Below are positions 1 through 8,613 of a DNA stretch of 64,000 nt, one piece after another. The stretch is from an uncultured Bacilli bacterium (GTDB lineage Bacteria; Bacillota_I; Bacilli_A; RF39; UBA660): contig CANRDB010000002.1 in the NCBI GenBank assembly GCA_947629315.1, positions 44,104 to 108,103 of the forward strand. The letters are read 5' to 3'. Position 1 is the stretch's first letter. Each line of letters opens with the position of its first letter. The position numbers were made by a program, and so were the translations under genes. A model generated the notes under the pieces. That model was not told the DNA's origin. It made no database searches and was given only the letters and a program-made list of their open reading frames with translations.

Positions 1-1032
1 ATCTCTAGAGATATAATCTTTACTGTTTTCGTTCTCGATTGGTCTATCATCTCTTCTTTCCTTATCAGAAGTAATGACATTTCCATTTAAAGCATTAATC
101 TCGTATTCGTATTCATAAGTATCATCTTCAAAATCTACTTCGTAGATGATTACACCATCTTCTGTATCGAACTCTACTTTTAAGTTCGTAGGATTCGTTA
201 CTTTTGCATGTTCTAAGGCGATATTTTTGGCTTGTTCTTCACCGATATAGGCCTTCGTACTAGCGTTTCCTTGTTTCTCTACATGAGATAAACTGTCTTC
301 TTTTCCTTGTGTTAAGACATTAATTTCATTAATAGATAATGTTACTAAATCTTCTACCTTAAGAAGAGGATTATTTTCTACTACATCGAGAATTAATTTT
401 GCTTTTCCAACGGAAATATGGTATTGTTCCGCTAGCGCTTCTGCTTCTGATACCTCTTTCTTTTCTTCTTTATTGGATAAAGTCTGACTTAAGACAGAAC
501 CATTAATTTTATCAGTATTTAAAATATTATCAATTTTTTCAACTAATTTTTGTCTCATTTCTTCGGCTTTTTTCTCATCGTTGTTATCAACAGAAATCAA
601 AATGGAATTTGAAAGATCATCTAAATATCCTTTGGTAACCATGGAACCAATAATCGCATTAAGGGCGACATCGATATCGACATTTTGAAAGTCCATATCC
701 TTAATAATGTCTTTCGCATCATCATTTAAAGCTACACATTTCATTACTTTGTCTTTTTGATTAACCTCTAATTGAATACTAGGATTGACATCAATTTGAA
801 TGACAGAATCTACTAAATAATTTCTTTGATAGAAATAGTAGGTTCCTCCTAGTAACACAAGGAATAGACAAGCAACAGATACTTTCCACCACCAACCCTG
901 AAATATTTTGTGTTTTTTCATAGAATCATTCCTTTCTTTTTCTTTACATTTTGAGAGAACGCTGGTAAATCGATCAGGAACTTGTTCGTCAAATAAATTA
1001 TATACTCTTGTTTGTATGTCTGTTTTTTTCAC
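1..1032 (-). CDS. RsgI-like anti-sigma factor with PepSY-like C-terminus (runs off the window start)
   Basis: Reverse strand reads VKKTDIQTRVYNLFDEQVPDRFTSVLSKCKEKERNDSMKKHKIFQGWWWKVSVACLFLVLLGGTYYFYQRNYLVDSVIQIDVNPSIQLEVNQKDKVMKCVALNDDAKDII...; one TM segment, 'DVNPSIQLEVN' motif, C-terminal YIGEEQAKNIALEHA PepSY-like repeat; GTG start overlaps the sigma gene stop. Confidence 0.8.
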   Translation of the reverse strand, partial: MKKTDIQTRVYNLFDEQVPDRFTSVLSKCKEKERNDSMKKHKIFQGWWWKVSVACLFLVLLGGTYYFYQRNYLVDSVIQIDVNPSIQLEVNQKDKVMKCVALNDDAKDIIKDMDFQNVDIDVALNAIIGSMVTKGYLDDLSNSILISVDNNDEKKAEEMRQKLVEKIDNILNTDKINGSVLSQTLSNKEEKKEVSEAEALAEQYHISVGKAKLILDVVENNPLLKVEDLVTLSINEINVLTQGKEDSLSHVEKQGNASTKAYIGEEQAKNIALEHAKVTNPTNLKVEFDTEDGVIIYEVDFEDDTYEYEYEINALNGNVITSDKERRDDRPIENENSKDYISRD

Positions 1033-1558
1033 GGAAACCCTCCATTTCTTGTAATTTTTTGATTGCTCGATGATATTTTGATAACACGGTAGATACATTG
1101 CTGTTTAAGATGGTAGCAATCTCGCGATGTTTAAATCCCCATAAAAGGTGCAACAACACAATGTTTCGTTCCTCTTCCTTTAACTGTTCCATAAAGTATT
1201 GGAAGAGTAGTCGGTCTTCTTCTTTTTGAAACTTTCCATGACTAATATTTTCATCTAATTCTACGGTTGGTTTCTTTTTTCGGAGTTTTGAAAAAGCAGC
1301 ATTTTTCGTGATAGTAAAAATCCAGTTCATTGGTTTTTGCGTAGGTTGATAAGAATCGATTTGATGGTATAGAGTGATAAAAACATCCTGAACATTGTCA
1401 AGAGCATCTTCCCGATTCTTTAAGATAGATAAACTATAACTATAAATGGGTGCTTTTAGTAATAAGTATAACTCGTAAAAAGATTCTTCCTCTTTGATGT
1501 CTAAAAGTAGATGTTCTAAAGAAGAAGCAGAAATTTTAGATATTTGTGATTGTTCCAT
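998..1558 (-). CDS. RNA polymerase sigma-70 family (ECF-type) factor
   Basis: Region 2 (YSLSILKNREDALDNVQDVFITLYHQI) and region 4 HTH (GFKHREIATILNSNVSTVLSKYHRAIKKL). Confidence 0.85.
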   Translation of the reverse strand: MEQSQISKISASSLEHLLLDIKEEESFYELYLLLKAPIYSYSLSILKNREDALDNVQDVFITLYHQIDSYQPTQKPMNWIFTITKNAAFSKLRKKKPTVELDENISHGKFQKEEDRLLFQYFMEQLKEEERNIVLLHLLWGFKHREIATILNSNVSTVLSKYHRAIKKLQEMEGFREKNRHTNKSI

Positions 1559-1714
1559 GATTTTGCCCCTCTCACTATACTAACGCATGACATTTGCGTT
1601 TTATTGCATCTTTATTGTAAAATATTTTCAAAAAAATAACAAGAAGCGAAGATGAGAAGTCGGTTATGAGTGGAAAAATGATGAAAAACATATTATAATG
1701 ATAGTGGTGATGAT

Positions 1715-2656
1715 ATGAATAAAAACTTAAAAGTAATCTTTATGGGAACGCCCGATTTTAGTGTTCCAGTTTTGAACATGCTAATAGAAGAGTGCCATGT
1801 TGTGGGAGTGGTAACGCAACCGGATAAACCAGTTGGACGTAAGGGAGAACTTGGTATTTCACCCGTTAAAGCAGTTGCCTTAGAACATCATATCCCACTC
1901 TTTCAACCCATGAAAATCCGAAAAGAATATGAAGATATTTTATCGTTAGAACCAGATATCATAGTGACTTGTGCCTATGGACAGATAATTCCAAAAGAAA
2001 TTTTAGATAATCCAAAATATGGTTGTATTAATGTTCATGCTTCGTTACTTCCTAAACATCGTGGGGGAGCACCAATTCATCGCGCAATCATCGAGGGAGA
2101 TACGGAAACGGGAATTACCATTATGTATATGGATGTCGGTATGGATGATGGCGATATTATTAGACAAAAGAAAATTCCCATATTAGAAGAAGATACCGCT
2201 GAAACACTTTTTGAGCGTTTAAGCATATTAGGAAGAGATTTATTAAAAGAGACATTGCCGGATATTGTAGCAGGAACGGCAACGCGAACGAAACAAAACG
2301 AATCTGAGGCAACCTTCTCTTATAATATTAGTAAAGAAGAAGAGCAGATTGACTTTTCCAAGTCTAGGAGAGAAGTTTATAATCAAATTAGAGGATTAAA
2401 TAGTTTTCCAGTTGCATACACTTTAATAGATGGAAAACGTATGAAAGTTTTTGAGTCGAAAATAGGAAAAGAAAGTAATCCACAAGTATGTGCACAAATT
2501 ACAGGTATTCTAAAAGAGGGAATAGCGGTTAGTACCAAAGATGGCGAAATTATTTTAACAGTCATTCAACCAGAGGGAAAAAAGAAGATGGCTGCGGTAG
2601 ATTATATTAACGGATATCCTAATAAAGAGACATTAATTGGTAAAAAGTTGGGGTAA
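1715..2656 (+). CDS. fmt: Methionyl-tRNA formyltransferase
   Basis: MGTPDFSVPVL, HASLLPKHRGGAPIHRAIIEGD signature. Confidence 0.95.
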   Translation: MNKNLKVIFMGTPDFSVPVLNMLIEECHVVGVVTQPDKPVGRKGELGISPVKAVALEHHIPLFQPMKIRKEYEDILSLEPDIIVTCAYGQIIPKEILDNPKYGCINVHASLLPKHRGGAPIHRAIIEGDTETGITIMYMDVGMDDGDIIRQKKIPILEEDTAETLFERLSILGRDLLKETLPDIVAGTATRTKQNESEATFSYNISKEEEQIDFSKSRREVYNQIRGLNSFPVAYTLIDGKRMKVFESKIGKESNPQVCAQITGILKEGIAVSTKDGEIILTVIQPEGKKKMAAVDYINGYPNKETLIGKKLG

Positions 2657-2658
2657 CT

Positions 2659-3360
2659 ATGGGAAAAATAAAGAAAATTTATCGAAGTTATCAGGATTTG
2701 AAAAAAAATCCCCGGAAGAAAGCGTTAGCGGATTTAGGACTATGGTTAGTATTCTTCCTAGGAATGTATATTTTCTTTTTAATCTTATCCAATATGGGAA
2801 GTTCCCATACGTATCATTCTTTCAAACAACAGGATACTTTATCAAATTTTAAAGAGATGGAAAGTTATACGTTTCAAATGACAGGAAATCAGGAACAAGT
2901 AACGGGGATGTATGTCGATGAGAAAATGTATATCGAGTATCAAGGAAAAACTTACTTCTATAAAGAGGGAACAATCTATCAAGTAGACACGGTAGAAGAA
3001 CAGTTAATTCCAACCAAAGAAACTTTACTATCTTTTTTCGTTCAAGATCTAAAGCCCACTATTCTTTCACAATGGTTAGAAGCATCCAAGGTATTAGAGG
3101 AAACAAAGTATAACGGTACGAAGAAAGAGACCCTATATCAATATTCTTTCGATGATAAGAAGATGAATCTAAAAGTAGTAGAAGAAGATTATCAGATAAA
3201 GACAATTGCGATGGACGGAAAAGATTATTTAGCGAAGAAAGGGTTACAGTATGATACTTTTCCTATTACCATCCAGTATCAAGATGTGAATGAAATTCAA
3301 TCGGCTTCTAAGAACTATGAAAATTATCCTATAAAGGAGGAATCGCATGCTGACGATTAA
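2659..3360 (+). CDS. Hypothetical membrane-anchored protein
   Basis: ORF with one N-terminal TM helix (LGLWLVFFLGMYIFFLIL), between fmt and the murE pair, overlapping the next start. Confidence 0.7.
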   Translation: MGKIKKIYRSYQDLKKNPRKKALADLGLWLVFFLGMYIFFLILSNMGSSHTYHSFKQQDTLSNFKEMESYTFQMTGNQEQVTGMYVDEKMYIEYQGKTYFYKEGTIYQVDTVEEQLIPTKETLLSFFVQDLKPTILSQWLEASKVLEETKYNGTKKETLYQYSFDDKKMNLKVVEEDYQIKTIAMDGKDYLAKKGLQYDTFPITIQYQDVNEIQSASKNYENYPIKEESHADD

Positions 3361-4714
3361 AACAGATTCTAGAAAAGTCAAAAAAGGAGATACGTTTGTT
3401 GCGTTAAGAGGATTATCGAGTGATGGTCACGATTACATTGAAAACGCTATTCAAAATGGTGCTTCTCATATCGTGGCAGAAGAGGGAAACTATGATGTTT
3501 CCACGACTATTGTGCCGAATACCCGTCAATATCTAGAACAACGGTTATATGAAGAGTATCATTCTCTTTTAGAAGATATGACCATTATTGGTATTACAGG
3601 AACAAATGGCAAAACGACTTCTTGTTATCTAATTTATGAGGCTTTACAAAAACTGGGACGAAAAGTCGCTTACATTGGAACGATTGGCTTTTATATGGAA
3701 GAAAAAGTAAGAGAACTTCCCAATACTTCTCCTGATATCTGTGATATGTATGACATGCTGATTACTTCTTATGAACAAGGATATCGATATGTCGTGATGG
3801 AAGTAAGTAGTCAAGGGTTATCTTATGGAAGACTTCGCAATATTCCTTTTGATTACGCCATTTTCACAAATTTAACGCAAGATCATTTAGACTATCATAA
3901 AACGATGGAAAATTATGCCAAGGCGAAACAACAATTGTTTTATCAAGTAAAAATTCAAGGAAAAGCCATTATCAATATAGATGATGAGTATCACCATTAC
4001 TATGAGATAGGGAATGTTTTGCGCTATGGTTTTCAAGAAAGCGATTATCAAATTACCAATTTACATTTTAAAGAGACAGGAACGAGTTTCCAAGTCAAGG
4101 ATTTCCATATTCAAACCTCTCTTTTAGGAAGATATAATGTCTATAATGCTACTTGTGCTGTTATTATTTTAGATTTGTTAGGAATTTCCAAAGAAGAAAT
4201 TGAACGAGTAATGCCTACGTTATTACCTCCACCAGGGCGATTAGATATCATTCCTTTTTTAGGAAACACGGTTATTGTCGATTATGCCCATACTCCGGAT
4301 GCAATGGCAAATATCTTTAAAACGATTGAAGAACTTCCTCATCGCAAGACATATGTAGTCTTTGGATGTACGGGTAGTAGGGATGCGAAAAAAAGACCAA
4401 TTATGATGCAGATGGCATTAAATCATGCCGATTTCGTCGTAGTTACTTGTGATGATTTACATGAGGAAGAGTTTATTGATATTGTCAAAGATATGCTAGA
4501 GGGCAATCAAAAGACAAATTATAAAGTAGAAGAGAACCGGTTCGAGGCCGTTCGATTTGCTACCAATCTTTTAGAGGAGAAGGATATTTTACTCATCTTA
4601 GGAAAAGGCCATGAAGAATTTATTATTGTGAAAAAAGATAAGATTCCTTACAATGATAAAAAAGCAGTTGAACAAATATTAAAAGAACGACAAAAACAAA
4701 AAATTGAGAGTTGA
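3347..4714 (+). CDS. MurE-family UDP-MurNAc-tripeptide ligase paralog 1 (no DNPR motif)
   Basis: GITGTNGKTTSCYL P-loop, VDYAHTPDAM, GKGHEE; has TCDDLHEEE where paralog 2 has TSDNPRSENP. Confidence 0.85.
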   Translation: MLTIKTDSRKVKKGDTFVALRGLSSDGHDYIENAIQNGASHIVAEEGNYDVSTTIVPNTRQYLEQRLYEEYHSLLEDMTIIGITGTNGKTTSCYLIYEALQKLGRKVAYIGTIGFYMEEKVRELPNTSPDICDMYDMLITSYEQGYRYVVMEVSSQGLSYGRLRNIPFDYAIFTNLTQDHLDYHKTMENYAKAKQQLFYQVKIQGKAIINIDDEYHHYYEIGNVLRYGFQESDYQITNLHFKETGTSFQVKDFHIQTSLLGRYNVYNATCAVIILDLLGISKEEIERVMPTLLPPPGRLDIIPFLGNTVIVDYAHTPDAMANIFKTIEELPHRKTYVVFGCTGSRDAKKRPIMMQMALNHADFVVVTCDDLHEEEFIDIVKDMLEGNQKTNYKVEENRFEAVRFATNLLEEKDILLILGKGHEEFIIVKKDKIPYNDKKAVEQILKERQKQKIES

Positions 4715-4729
4715 TGACAACTCTTTTTT
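4706..4729 (+). terminator. Intrinsic terminator overlapping the paralog-1 stop codon
   Basis: AGAGTTG-atga-CAACTCT followed by T6. Confidence 0.75.
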
Positions 4730-4733
4730 CACG

Positions 4734-4761
4734 TTGAGGCAAATTTCTCATAAGATATACT
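4734..4761 (+). promoter_or_regulatory. Putative sigma-A promoter of the second murE
   Basis: TTGAGG - 16 bp - TATACT upstream of ATG 4773. Confidence 0.5.
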
Positions 4762-4772
4762 GAGGTGTTCTT

Positions 4773-6077
4773 ATGTTGAAATGCGATTCTAGAAAAGTAA
4801 AGAAGGGGGATACTTTTCTAGCACTCAAAGGTACTGTTCACGATGGACATGATTATATTTTAGAGGCTATTCAAGCAGGAGCTTCTAAAATTATTATAGA
4901 GCGTGGTGAATATGAAGTCCCCACTGAGGTTGTCTCTTCAACGAGAGATTATTTAGAACATTATCTAAAAGAACATATGGTACCTATTTCGATGATTGGC
5001 GTAACGGGTACCAATGGTAAAACGACTACCTGTTTTCTCATTTGGCAAATCTTTCGTTCTTTAGGGGTTTCTTGCAGTTATATTGGTACATTAGGATTTT
5101 ATATCGACCATAAAATCTGTGATTTGACCAATACGACTCCTGGTTCTCTCGAGTTATTAGAACTGATTCGTCAAAGCTATGAAGCGGGATGCCAGTATGT
5201 CGTAATGGAAGTAAGCAGTCAAGCTCTTGATCAGGGAAGAGTAGACTTTTTAACCTATGACTATGCCATCTTTACGAATTTAACACAAGATCATTTAGAC
5301 TATCATAAAACGATGGAACAGTATATGAAAGCAAAACAAAAACTATTCTATCAAGTCAAAAATTCAGGGGTAGCTATTATTAATCGTGATGATCCTTGTG
5401 CATCTTTCTTTGAGATTGGTTCTTATGTCACCTATGGATATTCTTCTTCCGATTATGAGATATCCTCACAAGAAAATTCTTTTTCTATTAATGAAGAAGA
5501 GTATCAAACGAAACTTTTAGGAAAGTATAATATTTATAATATGAGTGCTGCCATTGCTCTTTTCTATCAGTTAGGATACAATTATGAAGAGTTAAAAGAG
5601 GCGGTAGCAAACTGTAGTTCGCCAGAGGGAAGGATGGATGTCATTCCTTATGGAGATAATCATATTGTAGTGGATTATGCCCATACACCCGATGCTTTAG
5701 AGACCATTTTGGATACTGTGGGAGAATTAAATTATCACAAAATTATTACGATTATTGGTTGTGGGGGAGACCGGGATAAGACCAAACGTCCTATTATGGG
5801 AGAAATTGCTACTAGAAAATCGGATTATGTCATTTTTACTAGTGATAATCCACGGAGTGAAAATCCAATGCGAATTTTAAAGGATATCATTACAGGACTT
5901 GACAATATCAATTATGAAATAGAGTCAAATCGAGAGAATGCTATTAAAAAAGGTATACAACTCTTAACAAAAAATGATATACTATTGGTACTTGGAAAAG
6001 GACATGAAAAGTACCAAATAATAGGAGATCAAAAAATCTTCTTTGATGATAAAAAAATAGTACTAGATAATATATAG
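4773..6077 (+). CDS. murE: UDP-MurNAc-tripeptide synthetase, meso-DAP type
   Basis: GVTGTNGKTTTCF, VDYAHTPDAL, DNPRSENP specificity loop, GKGHEKYQ. Confidence 0.9.
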   Translation: MLKCDSRKVKKGDTFLALKGTVHDGHDYILEAIQAGASKIIIERGEYEVPTEVVSSTRDYLEHYLKEHMVPISMIGVTGTNGKTTTCFLIWQIFRSLGVSCSYIGTLGFYIDHKICDLTNTTPGSLELLELIRQSYEAGCQYVVMEVSSQALDQGRVDFLTYDYAIFTNLTQDHLDYHKTMEQYMKAKQKLFYQVKNSGVAIINRDDPCASFFEIGSYVTYGYSSSDYEISSQENSFSINEEEYQTKLLGKYNIYNMSAAIALFYQLGYNYEELKEAVANCSSPEGRMDVIPYGDNHIVVDYAHTPDALETILDTVGELNYHKIITIIGCGGDRDKTKRPIMGEIATRKSDYVIFTSDNPRSENPMRILKDIITGLDNINYEIESNRENAIKKGIQLLTKNDILLVLGKGHEKYQIIGDQKIFFDDKKIVLDNI

Positions 6078-6088
6078 GGGATGATTGA

Positions 6089-7078
6089 ATGCTTGTAATC
6101 ACCAAAGCCATGTTAGCTACCATGATTGGTTTTGTCATTGCTGTTTTATTTGGATTAGTTGCGATACCACTGTTAAAAAGATTAGCTAAACAACGAGTTA
6201 GTACCTATCTAGAAAAAGCCCATCATGATAAGGATGGAACACCAACGATGGGTGGAATTATCTTTATTATTCCAACCATTACGGCAATTTTTATTCTATT
6301 GTTGATGGGAAAAATTGAGTTTTCTTATAATCTGTTTATCATCCTCTTTGTCTTTTTAGCTTATGCGTTATTAGGATTCATTGATGATTTCTTGATTATC
6401 AAAAGAAAAAATAATATTGGATTGACCGAGTTTCAAAAATTGGCAGGACAATTGATTATTGCGTTAATCTTCTTTGCTATTTATATGCGTGGGGGAGCAG
6501 AACCGGTTTTAGATATTTATACACTAGGAATTACCATTGATATGGGATGGTTCTATGGTGTCTTCCTATTATTCGTCTTAGTGGCTAGCAGTAATGCTGT
6601 CAACATTACTGATGGTTTAGATGGATTAGCAGGTGGGCTATCCGTTATGGCCTTTCTTGCTTTTGCCTTAATTAGTTGGAATAGTAGTGCGATTTCAGGA
6701 ACGGAAGATATTGCTATCTTTTGCTTCGTATTAGTTGGTTCTTTACTAGGATTTTTGGTATACAATACGCATCCTGCGAAAGTCTTTATGGGAGATACAG
6801 GTTCGTTATCATTAGGAGCGACATTAGCATCTGTCGCTATCATTTCCAAACATGAAATAACATTACTAGTAGTAGCAGGAGTATTTATCTTTGAAACACT
6901 TGTCTGTTTAATTCAAATTATTAGTATGGTTTATTTTCACCACAAAATCTTTTTGATGACCCCTTTTCATCACCACTTAGAAAAAATAGGTTGGGATGAG
7001 AGAGACATCGTAAAATTTTTCTGGGTGATTGGTTTATTACTAAGCATGTCTGCTATTATCTTTGGAGTATGGATTTAA
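6089..7078 (+). CDS. mraY: Phospho-N-acetylmuramoyl-pentapeptide-transferase
   Basis: DGTPTMGGIIFI, NITDGLDGLAGG, FMGDTGSLSLGA, TPFHHHLEKIGW. Confidence 0.95.
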   Translation: MLVITKAMLATMIGFVIAVLFGLVAIPLLKRLAKQRVSTYLEKAHHDKDGTPTMGGIIFIIPTITAIFILLLMGKIEFSYNLFIILFVFLAYALLGFIDDFLIIKRKNNIGLTEFQKLAGQLIIALIFFAIYMRGGAEPVLDIYTLGITIDMGWFYGVFLLFVLVASSNAVNITDGLDGLAGGLSVMAFLAFALISWNSSAISGTEDIAIFCFVLVGSLLGFLVYNTHPAKVFMGDTGSLSLGATLASVAIISKHEITLLVVAGVFIFETLVCLIQIISMVYFHHKIFLMTPFHHHLEKIGWDERDIVKFFWVIGLLLSMSAIIFGVWI

Positions 7079-7136
7079 ATACTCCTTTTTTTTGAAAAAA
7101 TAAGAGAATAAGTGGGAAGATATCGGCGTTTGCCGG

Positions 7137-7164
7137 TTGTAAATTTTATTTATTATGGTATAAT
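7137..7164 (+). promoter_or_regulatory. Putative sigma-A promoter of pyk
   Basis: TTGTAA - 16 bp - TATAAT. Confidence 0.5.
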
Positions 7165-7182
7165 GGATAATAGGTGAATAGT

Positions 7183-8598
7183 ATGTTAAATAAGACTAAG
7201 GTAGTGGTTACGATTGGACCTGCTACGGCAGAAAAGGAGCAACTCAAACGATTGATGCAAAATGGAATGGATGTTGCACGTCTCAATATGAGTCATGCGA
7301 AGTATCCTTTTTGCCAAGAGGTAGCAGAAAAAATTCAAGAATTGAATCAAGAACTTCATCTTAGTGTTGCCCTTATGGTTGATTTAATGGGACCGGAAGT
7401 AAGAACTGGAAGGTTCTTAAATGGTCAAGCCTATTTCCGAAAAGGAGATAAGGTTCGTATCTATATGGATGAGGTAGAGGGAGATAGTACTAAGTTTTCG
7501 GTCAGTTATAGTGATCTTATTAAAGAAGTTTCCTACAATAACATTATTAAAGTAAAAGATGGTTTGATGATGTTTGAAGTGATTGGAATGGAGACAGATT
7601 ATATCATCTGTGAAGTGTTAACAGATGGGGTGATTGAAGATCATCAGACTGTTACCGTGGAAGGAGTCAAACTTCATTTACCAAGTATGACGAAAAAAGA
7701 TGAGACAGATATTATTTTTGCAGATAAGATTCATGCTGACTTTCTAGCTATTTCTTATGTATCTTCCCAAGAAGATGTGTTGGTAGCGAGCGATATTTTA
7801 ATGGGATTAAAAAATGATTCTATGGAAATTATCTCTAAAATTGAAACAGAAGAGGGTGTCAACCATCTCGATGAGATTATTCGTGTTAGTGATGGAATCA
7901 TGGTGGCTCGTGGAGATTTAGGAGTAGATATTCCGCTTGAGAGAGTTCCAGGCGTTCAAAAGAAAATTATCGATAAATGTCATAAAGCGGGAATTGTCAG
8001 TATTGTGGCAACTGAACTTTTATCTTCTATGGAAAAGATGGTTCGTCCAACGAGAGCAGAGGTAAGTGATGTTGCCAATGCTGTGTTAGATGGTGCGGAT
8101 GCAGTCATGTTAAGTAATGAAACAACCGTTGGTAAATTTCCTATTGAAACCTTAAACATGATGGAAAAAATTATCAATTCCGCAGAAAAAGATATTGATT
8201 ATTTAGAGTTTTTAAGTACGAAAGAAGAACAGGATACCGATATTACCGGAATGATTTCTCATAGTGTGGCAGAATGTGCGGGAAGATTACATTGTTGTGC
8301 CATTATTGCTCCGACGATGAGTGGATATACTGCTCGTAAGATGAGTCATTGTCGACCATGTTGTCCGATTATAGCAGTTAGTCCGAATGAGAGTACCGTG
8401 AAGTCTTTACAACTTCATTTTGCGGTAAATCCCGTATTGATTAAAGAAATGAAAGATTTTGATGAAATTATTGAAGTATCGAAACAAGTAACGTTTGATT
8501 TAATTTCTACAAAGCCTGGTGATAAAATTATCATTACTGGAGGATATCCATTTGAGTCTGTAAAATCTACAAACTTTATGAAAATAGAAGAATTATAG
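7183..8598 (+). CDS. pyk: Pyruvate kinase
   Basis: KTKVVVTIGPA, MVARGDLGVDIP, ATELLSSMEKMVRPTRAEVSDVANAVLDGADAVMLSNET; ORF track also allows GTG 7174. Confidence 0.95.
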   Translation: MLNKTKVVVTIGPATAEKEQLKRLMQNGMDVARLNMSHAKYPFCQEVAEKIQELNQELHLSVALMVDLMGPEVRTGRFLNGQAYFRKGDKVRIYMDEVEGDSTKFSVSYSDLIKEVSYNNIIKVKDGLMMFEVIGMETDYIICEVLTDGVIEDHQTVTVEGVKLHLPSMTKKDETDIIFADKIHADFLAISYVSSQEDVLVASDILMGLKNDSMEIISKIETEEGVNHLDEIIRVSDGIMVARGDLGVDIPLERVPGVQKKIIDKCHKAGIVSIVATELLSSMEKMVRPTRAEVSDVANAVLDGADAVMLSNETTVGKFPIETLNMMEKIINSAEKDIDYLEFLSTKEEQDTDITGMISHSVAECAGRLHCCAIIAPTMSGYTARKMSHCRPCCPIIAVSPNESTVKSLQLHFAVNPVLIKEMKDFDEIIEVSKQVTFDLISTKPGDKIIITGGYPFESVKSTNFMKIEEL

Positions 8599-8613
8599 AA
8601 AAAGGGTGATAAT

